DNA of 64,000 bases from Simmondsia chinensis. Its lineage: Eukaryota > Streptophyta > Magnoliopsida > Caryophyllales > Simmondsiaceae. The notes under the pieces were generated by a model, which saw only the letters and a list, made by a program, of their open reading frames with translations, searched no databases and was not told where the DNA came from. Location: NCBI GenBank assembly GCA_018398585.1, contig JAGTTD010000016.1, positions 24,723,212 through 24,787,211 of the forward strand. Reading direction: 5' to 3'. This document shows, one piece after another, positions 1 to 11,250 of this stretch. Made by a program: the position numbers and the translations under genes. Each line of letters opens with the position of its first letter. Within the stretch, counting starts at the first letter, position 1.

Positions 1-149
1 CAAAGTAATTATTAAGTTTATAAAACGGAACATTGATAGGAAAATTTTTGTAACCATCTAACGGATTCGTATTTAACTTAACCCACATTAGTGATGTAGG
101 GTTATTGGCTATAGATTTATAAACTTAGGTATTCTAATGTGCTTTTTAC

Positions 150-353
150 CTGATCCATCAGAGCTTTGCCTCAACGGTAGGAGGCAAGTGAGGGGATAGA
201 GTGTTGCTTTAGGTCAAGAAGTCTGGAGTTTGATTCCTCTCTTGACCCTCTCCCTGAGGAGTCATTGACTTAATTGACTTATGCGGTGTGTGGGTCGCCA
301 AATGGGTCGTGATTTACTGGGTAACCGGGTTTCTCGTTAGCTAAAAAAAAAAA
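150..353 (+). mobile_element. tRNA-derived-type SINE with poly(A) tail, copy 1
   Basis: A short retroposon of about 204 bp ends in a 12-13 base A run near 342-353. Imperfect direct repeats flank it: aatgtgctttttac at 136-149 and aatgcactttttac at 354-367 (12 of 14 match), as expected of target site duplications. Near 230-241 the sequence gagtttgattcctc resembles a pol III B box. A second, shorter copy of the same family lies at 21885-22030 in the opposite orientation, sharing the block with gacccat, the tgggtcgcc-like motif and the gagtttgattcc region. The tRNA ancestry is inferred from the B-box-like motif only. Confidence 0.7.
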
Positions 354-367
354 AATGCACTTTTTAC

Positions 368-1129
368 ATGTCTTTTGACCGTAGATGATAATCATCTTTG
401 TATGTTACCTAGCACGTTCAAATCCCCTAAATATTGGGGAAGTTCCTACGACTTTAGGCGTGTTCGAACACCGTCTTTAAGGTATCATTTGCTCTCTACA
501 CGAAGATTGTTTTTAGATTAAGCAAGTGCACCACTAGGACACAATAAGTCTTTTAGGATTTTGTGGAGAACGACAACCAAAAAAATCCACTGAACTCTTT
601 GAGAAAGAAGGAGAATGAAGGATCAAGAAGATGATTATGACAAAACTGACTTCTCAAAGATAAGCACAAGAGGCATTATATAGGGGCACTCTGTTTAAAT
701 GGATTTAATTCACATAGAAATCCTTAAACTCTCTTCATATCCGAAATTATTTATATTTTGTAAATTAATAAAATAAACAAATAAAAGGTTATTATTCAAT
801 GCGGCATAGTCGACATTAAGCCCCTTGCACCCGCACAAGTGCTGCTACGTGCTGCCAAAAGCCCCATTAGTGCCGCACGCACATGTGCGCTTTTAAAGTT
901 CCCCTATCCGACAACAAGTAACAAGAATTCTTAAGCCCCTAACAAGTCCAATAATCTGATTGCCCATGTGAGACACACACGTATAAAGTGGTGTCTCCTC
1001 CTCTTCCTTTTCGGTGTGGGATACATTCCTATACTTTTACACAAAACTCTACAATACAAACAATTGATAAAAGTTAACGTAATACTTCTTTTGTACATAG
1101 TAGGAAATTTAGATAGGCTATATAAGGGA
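368..1129. other. intergenic, no gene seen
   Basis: AT-rich sequence with no coding signature. Short open frames here (for example 968-1186) have no recognisable domain and no codon pattern that sets them apart from background. No clear terminal repeats were found. Confidence 0.5.
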
Positions 1130-1133
1130 GTGT

Positions 1134-1635
1134 TAATGAACCAACTATCCCAAAAGTTTAAGCTTATAATGAAAGTTCAAGAATAGTTTTATACTCTAAC
1201 ATGCCTCCTATTGGGCTTTATGCATGAATGGTGCACATGCCCACCTCATATGTTGTGCTTAAATTGTTTTTAGTATTAAAAGTGGGGGCCGCTGAGATTC
1301 AAACTCGTGACCTCTTGGTTATCAAGGCTCTAATACTATGTTAAGAAACCAACTTTCCCAAAAACTTAAACTGATAGCTAAAGACTGAGGAATAATTTTA
1401 ATACTCTAACATGCCCCCTCATGCAAATATCCATTAGGCTTGATGCATGTATAGTGCACAAGCCAACCTCATACCTTATACTTATATTGTTTTTAATATT
1501 AAAAATTGGGGCTGCTGGGATTTGAACTCATAACTTCTTGGTCAACTTGCTACGATACCATGTTAAGGAATAACCTTTCCCAAAAATTTAAATTAATTGG
1601 TGAAAGCCCGAAATAAATTTTAATACTCTAACAGG
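1134..1635 (-). repeat. tandem tRNA-like (SINE-type) repeats, 2+ units
   Basis: A unit of about 210-220 bp is repeated head to tail. The landmark gttaa(g)gaaccaac...ctctaacatgcc recurs near 1134, 1342 and 1563, and the intervening block with gctgggatttgaactc recurs at about 1290 and 1513. Read on the minus strand, each unit has a tRNA-like pair: an A-box-like TGGTATCAGAGC relative (degenerate here) near the unit end and a B-box-like GAGTTCAAATCCC. Related single copies occur at 26990-27215 and 39570-39790. I read this as a tRNA-derived SINE family, here in local tandem; family assignment is inference. Confidence 0.55.
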
Positions 1636-1640
1636 GAGCA

Positions 1641-2238
1641 ACCCCCCGTAATTCCTCTCTTCCCAGATAAAGACGTGATTTGATTTCAAATTTTAAGTAT
1701 TACTCTAAAAGACTTTATCAACTGAACTAATGGATACTTCTAATCATGGTTATTAAAATTTCAATTCGAATCTTAGAATCTTACGATTCTACGATTTCAT
1801 AATTGTCGACCGATCTGAATTCTAAGTAGAATCTTTTTTTGTAGAATCTTACGACTCATTGATATTACATGAAATTAACATATAGAATCTTAATACGATT
1901 TTACGATTCTACCGATCCGACCTCGATTCTAACAACATATACAAATAAAAAGTTAAAATATACAAAAATCAAGCATATATAGTTTGAAGTAAAATAAAGT
2001 TAATTAAGCATTATATACATTCAAGAAACTTAAATTAGGTTTAGTTTTATGTTTTCACCTTAATATAAAGTTTGATTTGCAACATCTATCTTAAAAGCTC
2101 TCATGATTATTATAGCATAAAATGACACATCTATGTTGCATGAAAATATTTTTATTATATTTTATTATATTTTTTATATATGCCCATATATGTAAAAGTC
2201 ATATTAAGAATTTTTTAAACTATATAACTAATATTAAT
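1641..2238. other. intergenic with AATCTTACGATTCTA-rich segment
   Basis: Between about 1745 and 1940 short variants of agaatcttacgattcta occur five or six times in both orientations. This suggests a decayed non-autonomous transposon. The remainder is AT-rich and shows no coding potential. The 18-bp tatataactaatattaat at 2221-2238 is the left target duplication of the next element. Confidence 0.4.
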
Positions 2239-2742
2239 CCTACCTCAACTAAAAAGAAGTGACGGCCCTAGTTTGAACTTAGTATAGGAATAGTATAGGG
2301 ATAAGTATTTTAGCTGAGTAGGTGCATTTAGCATCGGTAAAACTGTGGCAGGCTCGTTGTGTTCACGTAGTACGGATGTTGGTCCAGCCGCCTAGGACTC
2401 CTAGGTTCTACTAAAGTGGGGTATAGCTACTCTACACTCCACTCTTCCCCACTCTTCTCCACTCTTTCCTTCTCGTCTCTAGTACGCTATAATTTACATA
2501 CTTAAATACTTGCATGCCTATTTTCTTTAATTCTGTAATTCTTTAATTCATTTGGAAACTCACTTGTGTTAAATTCATTGGTGATAAATTGATTATTTTA
2601 CTTGCAGGCGTACACGCACTTCAGGTTGGGGGTCCTCGAAAACAGCCTCCTTTCCACCCGAAAGGGGTAAGGCTGCGTACATCCACCCCTCCCAGACCCT
2701 GCTTTCTACGGGAGCCGTGAGGCACTAGGACTGTTGTTGTTG
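2239..2742 (+). mobile_element. retroposon with Au-SINE/RTE-type 3' tail, 18-bp TSD
   Basis: A 504-bp insertion is flanked by a perfect 18-bp duplication, tatataactaatattaat, at 2221-2238 and 2743-2760. Its 3' part (about 2621-2742) carries the conserved block with ggttgggggtcctcg, ggctgcgtacatccaccc and cagaccctgctt, ending in (TTG)n. The same tail ends the RTE LINE at 47032-51284 and several other copies in this window. The 5' part is not recognised and has no open frame. It could be a 5'-truncated RTE LINE with a divergent 3' UTR or a composite SINE. Confidence 0.8.
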
Positions 2743-2760
2743 TATATAACTAATATTAAT

Positions 2761-3786
2761 ATAAAAAATAATTATAATATATATTTAATCAAATCCTATG
2801 ATTACCAATTTAATTTTACAATTTCAATTCTTAATACTCTTACCAATAATAAGTAAAATCTTGATTTTAACAAACTTGCCAGTATAATCTTATATGAATC
2901 CTGTTCACATTGGACAATGACATAGAGATCGGAGCCCAACTTGCAGTCAAAAATAAATACTGTAGACAGAACACGCTTATCTGTAAATTGACCAGACTTC
3001 TCAGATCAACTCCAGAAAAGTCAGTGTTGTGTGATCCCAAACTATTTAATTTATTTTTTCCATTTATTATCTATTAAAAAAACTTTAAATATGAAGCCAT
3101 AGAATAAATTATGATTATAAATTAATTAATTGAAAAGATAATGACGATGTACCCTTTATATTTATAGATAAATATTTGTCATGCAGTTAACGATATTTGC
3201 ATGACAATTTAATCCTTTGAAATTAGGTACTGCTTTGATTTTTCTAATGTTAGTATTTGTTGCTTTGGTATTAGTTTTTTCTGACGAGGAGAGGGTGAGC
3301 TGTAGGCTACATATTTGACGAGGAGAGAAAGGAGCATGATATTGCACATCTTTCTCTATTATGGTGCTATTTTCGAGTCTAAATGAGTTGAGTTTGAGTC
3401 AGATAAAGTTAACAGTAACAGCAACAACAACAGGCTTAATGCCTCAAGGACTTCCGCGTGAGCATAGCTTGTCAAAATAGAGCTAAAGTTATTGTCTTCC
3501 AATCTTTCAAGTAAGATATTTTAGGTTCAAAACTTGTCACTCCCTCCTCAAGTGTTGATTTTCCTCTTTAATTAAATGGAAAAACCTAAATAGCAATTAG
3601 GCGCGAAGTTGGCTGAACTATTTTGAGATGAACCTAGTTAAACTAAGTGCAAGATCAAAGTTTCTAAACCGGATGAGTTTCAAACTGAACAAAATATTGG
3701 TAACCATAATCCCGAGCCTAACAAGATCGGACTTGAAAATGTAAATAATCCTTAAAAATGGGAAAATAAAAAGAAAGAGAAAATAA
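2761..3786. other. downstream region of epimerase exons; no further exon found
   Basis: If the aldose 1-epimerase gene at 3807-4908 continued, its third exon should lie here on the minus strand. I found no segment encoding the family's downstream motifs. The interval is AT-rich and contains only a short fragment of the Au/RTE tail (3423-3463). Confidence 0.45.
3423..3463 (-). repeat. fragment of Au/RTE 3' tail
   Basis: The stretch caacaacaacaggcttaatg followed by cctcaaggacttccgcg matches, on the minus strand, the terminal piece of the tail found at 35689-36033 and 42698-43343 (TTG repeat, then gggagccct...ggcactggg). Only about 40 bp survive. Confidence 0.5.
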
Positions 3787-3806
3787 AAGAAAGATGGGAA
3801 ACTGAC

Positions 3807-4908
3807 CACATAGTCCTTGACTGAATCATATCCAAGAACCACATCAGCTAGCTTCCCTGATCAAAACGCATGATACAAAAAATAATACTATTATTAATTA
3901 AGTTACATTTTTTTTTTCTTTTGTGCAAAAAAAAAGGATATTTATATTTACAACTGGAGCTATTAGACGGAAAATTTTTAGTAATAAATGAGTACTTTAA
4001 ATAAATAGGCCTGGTTTCCAATGTAGAAAGTAAAAATTTATAAAAAGTGTAGATTTTGACTCTTATTCGGTAGGTATTCAATTTTTTTAAAACGTAGGAA
4101 GTAACTTACTTAGCTCCTTAGATAAGTTCTAATTCTTTTATTTTTAACTAGCCTCTCGAAAGAAGTTTTATTTTTTATTGTAACAACCAAATATATTTTT
4201 CCTACTTTTTAAAAAATTGACACATAAATTAAATTTTTAAGAAATACAATTTTTCACAAAAATTCAATTCATTCTGTCATTCGTCAATCAAACGACGGTA
4301 TAATTTATATATCATAGGGCATCAGTAATAAATGTGGAAGGGCATTTTTCTTTTAATAATAAACGTTCTAGGAATCGATTTTCATTTGTTATTTTTGATT
4401 TTCGCCAAACAAAAAATCAAGTTTTAAAAACAGGTTCATATTTATATTTTTCTATTTTTAATTTTTACTCAAATTACTGAAAAGGAAAAGTAAAAATTAT
4501 AAATAAGAAAATTATCCATCTCTAAAATATGATTTTCATTTTCGAAAAAATAAAATACTGAAAACAAAAAAAAATTTTTTCCAAATAGCCCTTAATTAAT
4601 TAAAAAATTCCCATTTCCACATTAAAAAGAAAAAGGAAAGATCACAAAAATAATGTAGGAAACATACCAAATTTATCAGGAAAAACCAAGGAAATTAGAG
4701 TGGCACCATAATTTGTGAATTTAACTGAAAAATTCCCTCTTTTTAACTCGTAAACCCCTATTTTCGCCTTTCCGTGGCCGTAGCTGTGGTGGTGGTGGTG
4801 GTGGGCCGGTGGTGCATTTTGAGCCTCTAACGTTATTGTTGAGGTGAACCCATTCACAAATATAAGTGAAAATATGATGAAGAATAGAATTTGAGATATT
4901 TTTGCCAT
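3807..4908 (-). CDS. aldose 1-epimerase-like (galactose mutarotase), exons 1-2 only
   Basis: Exon 1 (4908 to 4668, 241 nt) starts at an ATG giving a hydrophobic signal peptide (about residues 1-25) and a run of six His near residue 37. It then shows the aldose 1-epimerase N-terminal strands, with YELKRGNFSVKFTNYGATLI. A GT donor (GTATGT) follows. Exon 2 (3856 to 3807, 50 nt, acceptor GATCAG) continues in frame as KLADVVLGYDSVKDYV, then a GTCAGT donor. Together they code 97 residues, against roughly 340-370 for the plant family. The family interconverts alpha and beta anomers of aldoses; the signal peptide suggests a secreted form. The remaining exons are not visible in 1-3806. They may lie beyond the window across a long intron, or the gene may be truncated. 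Confidence 0.75.
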
Positions 4909-4974
4909 TTTAGTGTTAGAGAGAGAGAAGAAGAAGAAGAAGAAGAAGAGGGTTTGAAGTAAAATGGCTTGGGG

Positions 4975-4983
4975 CTATAAATA
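4975..4983 (-). promoter_or_regulatory. candidate TATA box of the epimerase-like gene
   Basis: On the minus strand TATTTATAG lies about 67-75 bp upstream of the ATG at 4908. It is followed by a leader containing a GAA/CTT microsatellite (about 4926-4950). Spacing suits a plant TATA box with a short 5' UTR. Motif evidence only. Confidence 0.4.
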
Positions 4984-4984
4984 A

Positions 4985-6995
4985 TAAGTGACGATTGATT
5001 TTTTATATTTCATTTTGGCTATCTAATGATACAATCCAAAATATAAATGTTAAGTGAGGAATAATTTAGATTTAAATAAATAGGTTAAGTCGCTCATTAC
5101 AGTTATATTCCTCCCCTAACTTTATATATGGGGCCTAAGAGTAGAGAAAGAGTACGAATGAATGAATGAATTAATGAGTCTATCTCTCTCCCCTCTTTCT
5201 CTGTAAGTCTCCCCCCTTTCTATCTCTTTATCTCTCCCTCCATTTCCCTATTATACAAATCTAATATTATACTTGTGTATTTCTATACCTTGTACTGATT
5301 TATACAAGTTATATACTAAATACTAGTATATTTGAGTATGATTGTTTGGTTGATTGGTTGGTTGTGCCTTGGATCGATATGAATCGTAACATCTAATTTG
5401 TATATGTAATAATAATATAGAATCTCTACCTCTTTATATATTATAAAGAAGTTTTTGCTCCCCTTAAAACTCCACAAACTCCATTTCCTAAAATGTTTGA
5501 GGTGTATTTAATGTTCCATGAAAAGAGAAAAATAATATGATTTAGAAAAATCATAATAAAACAGCTTGAAAAAGTCGAATCAGGATCAGTCAAATGAGTC
5601 AAATGTGGGTCATAGTGGATCCAAGGTTAGAATTGGGTATGTAGAGTTGGGTTCAAACAAAAATTTAATAACCCATGACTCATCCGTTATGGCGCATTCA
5701 TTTAAAGACAATATAATATATCAAATAAAAATAAGGGTCAAGCTAATCTGCACCCAAAGAGCACAAATTTGAGAGAGAGAGAGAGAGAGAGAGAACCAAA
5801 AAAAGGAAAAAAACCCTCTCTCTTTCTCTTAATCAATTGCTCTTGCTCTAGCACAGGTTAGATTTACCCTAAAAACAATTGGTGCATCGCCATGAAAAAG
5901 TCCAGTATAGTAATTAATATATTGGTAATGCTACTAACAGAGCACAATCGTGGTTTTTAAGACAATTTTGTGACTCTCATTGTTTATAAATCACATAATT
6001 ACTCTGACAATAACAATTTTTGCTCTGAAAATAACAAATTCGTTATAGATAATTTATATTAATCACATATTTATTATTATATATGATAATTTAAAATAAA
6101 CGAAAAAATACATTGCAGGAAAAAAAAAAATGCAAGTTTAAATGAGGGGCATATAATATAGAGTTCATCAAAATAGTGCGGTGGAATTTTCAGTTAAGAG
6201 CCGCTAGAATTTGGAAGCATTAATTTATGATACAACAATTAGTGGGCCAATACCACATATGGACACCTTTTATATATATGCACAAAATTATGCAAACAGA
6301 AAGGTGTCAGCTAACTCAACTGCTAATATTTGAGAGCTGATGTCAAAGATTTAGGACCAAATCTTACATTCATGATTATAATGGGAAATGGGATAAAGGG
6401 ATTTGGATAATGCTATTTGCATTGCAAATCACGTGTGTCATCTTTACCCTTAAAAAAAATATCACAAATAGATTCCTCAACTTTCAATTTTATTAATTAC
6501 AATGAAAAATATTACTTATATTAACTGCAATTTCGCCAAATTTATAACATCATAATAAAGGGTTTGATTAATATGAATTAATTGTTTAGGAATCAATTAT
6601 ATTAAATTATTTTTAGTACATGCATTCTTGATTGGAACGAATAAGAAGACAAAGACATCTAATTAATAAAAGCATTGTACTTTAAAAAAAAAAAGTAAAT
6701 ATATACTTAACCAATCATGTAATGACACGCCACCCAACCTTGCACTGTGATCGATACCTCTCCTTGCTGCTGGCCACCTAACCCCCTCTTTCCCCCATCA
6801 CTTGCCCTCCAACGACATCACCACCCTTTTCACCGATCTCATAAATCCAACACACCGTCTAAAGATCCCTTCTCTAGCTGTTCGCCACCTCCCAAAAGGC
6901 CCGTGTAAGAGAGAGCAAGAGGAGAGAACTAGAACAATTGATTCTTCACTGGTGCATTCATAGCCACATGTATGTCATGGTTGTGATTCATAGGG
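4985..6995. other. intergenic, microsatellites only
   Basis: AT-rich sequence with a pyrimidine-rich stretch (about 5180-5245) and a GA dinucleotide run (about 5772-5795). A motif with ctctgacaataacaa near 6000 also occurs near 41230, suggesting remnants of one small MITE family. No coding region is supported; the open frame at 5566-5772 ends in the GA run and has no recognisable domain. Confidence 0.45.
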
Positions 6996-7260
6996 TGATT
7001 TTCATTGAATAAGTGTCCAAATTTGGAATTGAGTTGTTGCTGGGAAAGGTAGTTAGCTTTTGGCAGGAGTGTTAGTTGCTATGTTAGTTGCGGTTAGTTA
7101 GCTTGAGCTCTTATAAATAAGCATTTTCTTGTTGTAATTAGGCTTTGATTGATGAAATGAAATAACAAATTCCCCTCTTCTCAACTCAATTCTATTTTTT
7201 TCTCCTCTCATCTCATGTTCTATCCTATCAAACTCTAATTTTGATCAAATAATCACAACA
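6996..7260 (+). repeat. 5' LTR of Ty3-type element
   Basis: Paired with 10497-10751. The right edge is fixed by aatcacaaca followed by the primer binding site (about 7263-7276). The left edge is uncertain by about 20 bp because the first clearly shared bases are ttcattgaa and tgtccaaattt. Confidence 0.75.
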
Positions 7261-7331
7261 ATTTGGTATTAGAGCTGCGATTTTGGCACCTTTGGATATA
7301 CAAGTTGGCAAAAGGGAAGAAGCAGTCATCT

Positions 7332-8369
7332 ATGGCCACTTCGAAGTCCGCTAGTGGTTCAGGATCCTCAGAGCAGTGGTTGCAGTTGCAGTTCCAGAAG
7401 CAACTTAGTGATTTGGTTTCTGTGATTGGCAATTTGAATCAAACTTAGGAATTGATGCAACAACAATTACTAGCAGTACAAGAGAAGCTCACTCATAGCT
7501 CAAGATCTGAAATAACCGGTAATGCTCCCTAATGTGCAACCAAATGTAAGACATCCCGAACCTTTGATTCCTATTTCTAGATTGCAAGAGCACGGAATTC
7601 ATTCAACGCAAACTGTCAAGAATTCTTTCTTTAGACAACCTAAAGTAGAGATTAGTAATTTTCATGGAACTAATCCTCAATCATGGATAAGAATATGTGA
7701 GAGATTCTTCAGATTTTATGGAATTGTGGATAGCCAAAAGGTGGACATTTCTTCAGTCTATTTGTTAGGTGATTAGGAGGTGTGGTTTCATAGCCTGATA
7801 AAAAGCAGACCTAAATTGACATGGAAAGAATTTGTGGAGGAATTTTGTGAGAGGTTCGGTAAGGATGATTTAAATGATATAGTTGATCAATTCAACAAGC
7901 TTGCATAGACAAGAGCTGTGAGGGAATATATGACTAAATTCGAGCACTTCAAGTCCTTGATGATGATGGTGAATCCTAGTGCAAGTAAGATCTACGATGT
8001 ATCAAGTTTCATAAGTGGACTGAAATTGAAGATCAAGAATCTAGTTGAAGCCTTGAACCCTGAGTCCTTGAGCAAGGGCTATGCCAAGGCAAAACTATTT
8101 GAAACCACTGTTGAAACCCTCTCGAAAAGAAACTCCAAGGGTAAGAATCTGCATCAGTCACAAGGTAGTAAACAAGTGTCCATGTAGCCTTCGACAGTCG
8201 GGTCATCAATGGTTAGCAGTAGTGCAAGCAAACCTATGAGCCTTAAGGACAAGAAGGCTAACAATATGTGCTTCAAATGCAATCAGAAATATTTCTTTGG
8301 CCATAAGTGCAATCCAAGGCAGCTGATGGCTGTAACTAGATCTGATTAGGAGGCTTGTGTTACTAATCC
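7332..8369 (+). pseudogene. Ty3 gag remnant
   Basis: Segments translate to a Retrotrans_gag-like protein in one general order: a Gln-rich N-terminus, then VEISNFHGTNPQSWIRICERF, then WFHSLIKSRPKLTWKEFVEEF and a SFISGLK-type motif. A nucleic-acid binding knuckle follows near 8270-8315, CFKCNQKYFFGHKC (Cys-X2-Cys...His-X-Cys). In-frame stops occur near 7447, 7530, 7774, 7906 and 8186. The protein would form the particle shell of the element; this copy cannot. Confidence 0.75.
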
Positions 8370-8417
8370 TAACAATAATGAGCCTATAACATATGACTCT
8401 ATGGAAGATATAGAACA

Positions 8418-10490
8418 ATGAAGGGGCTCATAACTAACACTACCAGAATCAAGGGAATTGGCAAGCAAAATCCTCTCCTTTTACGCATTGACAGTGAGAG
8501 TACCCACAGCTTCTTGGATTCTAAAGTCCCAAAGAAGGTTGGGAATGAAATGGTGAAAGCTTTCCCACTGTCAGTGATAGTGGCAGACGGAAACGCTAAC
8601 CCGGACCAAATATAAGCAGTTCTTTTGGAAGATGCAAGGACATGAGTTTGTGTATGACTTTAGGGTCCTTAAGTTGGGTGGATGTGACATGGTCCCGAGG
8701 GTAGACTGGATGAAGACCATCAGTCCTATTGTTCTTGATTTTTCCAATCTATCAATGTCATTTGAGAGGATGGGAAGCACCATCAAATTATAAGGAGTAA
8801 GCGAGCAAGGTTTATTGTGCCTAATGAACTGTAAGGGACTCAAAGAGGTGATACAGAAGGGAGCTTGTAACTGGATAGGCCATCTTTTAACCATATAAGC
8901 TGAGCCTACTGAAGGGCAGGTTGTTTCTAATCCCATTCTACTACGACTCCTACATGACAATAGTGATCTTTTTGAGCCTCCCTCTTCATTGCCTCCAAAA
9001 AGAGTGCTTAACCATGCCATTCCTCTAAAACAAATTCACCTCCAATCAATCTAAGACCATAAAAGTATCCTCATGTTCAAAAATCTAAAATTGAGAAGCA
9101 AGTGGATAAAATGCTCAAAACAAACTTCACTAGACCAAGCCATAGTCCTTTTGCTTCTCCTGTAATCTTGGTCAAAAGAAGGATGGCACATCAAGGATGT
9201 GCATCGATTATAGACAATTGAATACTCACATAACCAAAGATAAATTTCCACTACCATCATTGATGATCTTCTTGATGAACTCTATGGTCCAGTGTTCTAT
9301 TCTAAGTTGGATCTGCGCCAAGTATACCACCAAATTCGAGTAAAAGATGATGACATATATAAAACTGCTTTTAGGACTCACCATGGGCATTTTGAATTTG
9401 TTGTCATGCCTTTTGGTCTCACTGATGCCCTAGCTACATATCAAGCACTCATGAATGCCATCTTTAAACCTTTTCTATGCAAATTTTTGCTAGTCTTCTT
9501 TAATGACATATTAGTTTATAGCCCATGCTATGATTCCCACTTGCATTATTTACAGCTTGTGTTTAATCGCATGATACACCACAAATTGTTTGCCAAACTC
9601 TCTAAATGCTCATTTGCCCAGCTCAAAGTAGAGTATCTTGGTCATGTAGTGTCTAGTGATGGGGTGGCAACTGATCCTAATAAGGTTCAAGCAATGGAGA
9701 AGTGGCCTACTCCTACTAACATCAAGTTATTGAGAGGATTTCTGGGCCTCGAGGGTTATTACAGGAAGTTCATTGTAGGGTATGAAGTAATAGCTAAGCC
9801 CTTGACTAATTTGCTCAAAAAAGATTCCTTTACTTGGTCTGAAGAGTCACAGGAAGCATTTGACATAGTCAAAATGGCCATGTGTTATTCTCTAGTTCTA
9901 GCTATGCCCAATTTTGGAGAATCCTTCATCTTGGATACTGATGCTTGCCACCAAGGAGTAGGGGCAGTATTAATGTAGAGTGATAGACCCATTCCCTTCC
10001 TTAGTCAAGCTTTGAGTCTGGGGCACATGGAATTGTCCATCTATGAAAAAAAAATACGTGGCAATCCTCCTAGTTGTGCAAAAGTGGAGGCATTATCTGG
10101 AGGGGCTCCATTTCATCATCAGAAGGGACCACGAAAGCTTTAAGTATTTGCTTAAGCAACGAATCTCAACTAGGATACAACAGAAGGGACTAATGAGGAT
10201 GTTGGGTCTAGACTATTCTATTCAGTACAGGAAGGGAAGGGAGAACTTAGTTATTGACGCCTTGTCTAGGCAAGGGGAGAATACAAATGCACCTCAGTTC
10301 AATGTCATTTCTACCATCAAGCCTTTGTGGATGAAAGATGTTACCAGATCTTATGAACAGAACACCTATGCCGAGAGCCTCATTCAGGCAGTTACTATCA
10401 ATGCTGCAGCAATTCCACGTACGACCTTTGTCAGTGTAGTTTTGTGTGTCAGGGGAAGAATTTACATTGGATTTGCTTCTGATCTCATAA
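8418..10490 (+). pseudogene. Ty3 protease-RT-RNase H remnant, integrase deleted
   Basis: The protease region near 8478 reads RIDSESTHSFLDS, where the family active site is Asp-Ser/Thr-Gly; the Gly is replaced by Glu. RT lies at about 9150-9980 with [16 protein letters not shown] and VMPFGLTDA. The catalytic box reads FFNDILVYS instead of the normal FFDDILVYS-type box, so one catalytic Asp is lost. RNase H follows at about 9940-10280 ([12 protein letters not shown], then ALSR). A stop at 9976 and a frameshift in an A run near 10045 separate the parts. After RNase H only the first part of the integrase region (about 10380-10490) remains before the LTR. Confidence 0.85.
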
Positions 10491-10496
10491 AACAAG

Positions 10497-10751
10497 TGTT
10501 CATTGAATGTCCAAATTTTGAATTGAGTTGTTGGCAGGAAAGGTAGTTTTTGGCGGGAGTGTGAGTTGTTGTGTTAGTTGCGGTTAGTTGGCTTGAGCTC
10601 TTATAAATAAGCATTTCATGATTGTAATTAGGCATTGATTGATGAAATGAAACAGCAAATTCCTCTCTTCTCAACTCAATTCTCTTTTTTTTCTCCTCTC
10701 GTCTCATATTCTATCTTATCAAACCCTAATTGTGATCAAACAATCACAACA
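10497..10751 (+). repeat. 3' LTR of Ty3-type element
   Basis: Matches the left LTR along its length with scattered substitutions and small indels, for example aggtagttttt against aggtagttagctttt. It ends at aatcacaaca (10751), after which unique sequence begins. Confidence 0.75.
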
Positions 10752-11203
10752 ATATATCTCTATCCATATCTAGATTTCGTGTTTTCATGGCAAGTAGTGA
10801 TGAGAAGGTTGTTGGAAATGTTACAAAGCATAACCCATATTGAAATTTGAAGTCTTAATTTAAATCCAATATCCAACATTGGTAGTTTAGAGAAGGGAAT
10901 GATGGTTATATATAACATTGTAAAGACAAGGACTTGAACTAAGTAATGGGTGTGAGAAGGATGGGAACCACATGCGTGCGCCACCCGCCTGTAGCACTAT
11001 GCTCGAGTGTGGGTGGGTGTTCTTTTTACTTACTGGTATTTTTATTTTATCGGAAATCCCTTTCTTAAATGGGTAGTTTTTCCGTCTCGTAAACCCGCAT
11101 TGTTTTATTTTCCCGATTTTTCTCCGTTACTACCCAAGGGATGCGCCTCTCCATGGCGTCCATTACTGCTCCAAGCTAACCGCTAGGACGCATCTCTCCA
11201 AGG

Positions 11204-11250
11204 TGACTGTTGGGTGGCTCCAACAGTCATATTCTTCAGCTATAAATAAC
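11204..11250 (+). promoter_or_regulatory. hairpin followed by TATA-like box
   Basis: tgactgttgg (11204-11213) and ccaacagtca (11220-11229) form a perfect 10-bp inverted repeat with a 6-base loop. Eleven bases later is tataaataac (11241-11250). A CT-rich leader (about 11290-11330) follows. This looks like a core promoter of an element or a dead gene; no downstream coding region could be assigned. Confidence 0.35.

Larger units (their letters stand above)
6996..10751 (+). mobile_element. decayed Ty3-type LTR retrotransposon lacking integrase
   Basis: Two related LTRs of about 255-265 bp enclose a gag-protease-RT-RNase H region in the usual Ty3 order. The LTRs share tgtccaaattt at their starts, a tataaataagcat TATA region and the end aatcacaaca. 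The sequence after the left LTR contains ttggtattagagctg, a match to an initiator-Met tRNA primer site. All frames are broken by stops and shifts. The coding region stops at the start of the integrase zinc-binding segment and passes within a few codons into the right LTR, so integrase has been deleted. LTR divergence is visible by eye, so the element is old. No matching target duplication was found. Confidence 0.85.

Noticed and set aside
968..1186. 72-codon open frame with a hydrophobic start
   Set aside because: No domain, no promoter or leader evidence, and its end runs into the tRNA-like repeat array.
3162..4081. Short minus-strand open frames as extra exons of the epimerase
   Set aside because: Apart from the 50-nt exon 2 none encodes a family motif in a frame that fits the splice phase; the others are intron sequence.
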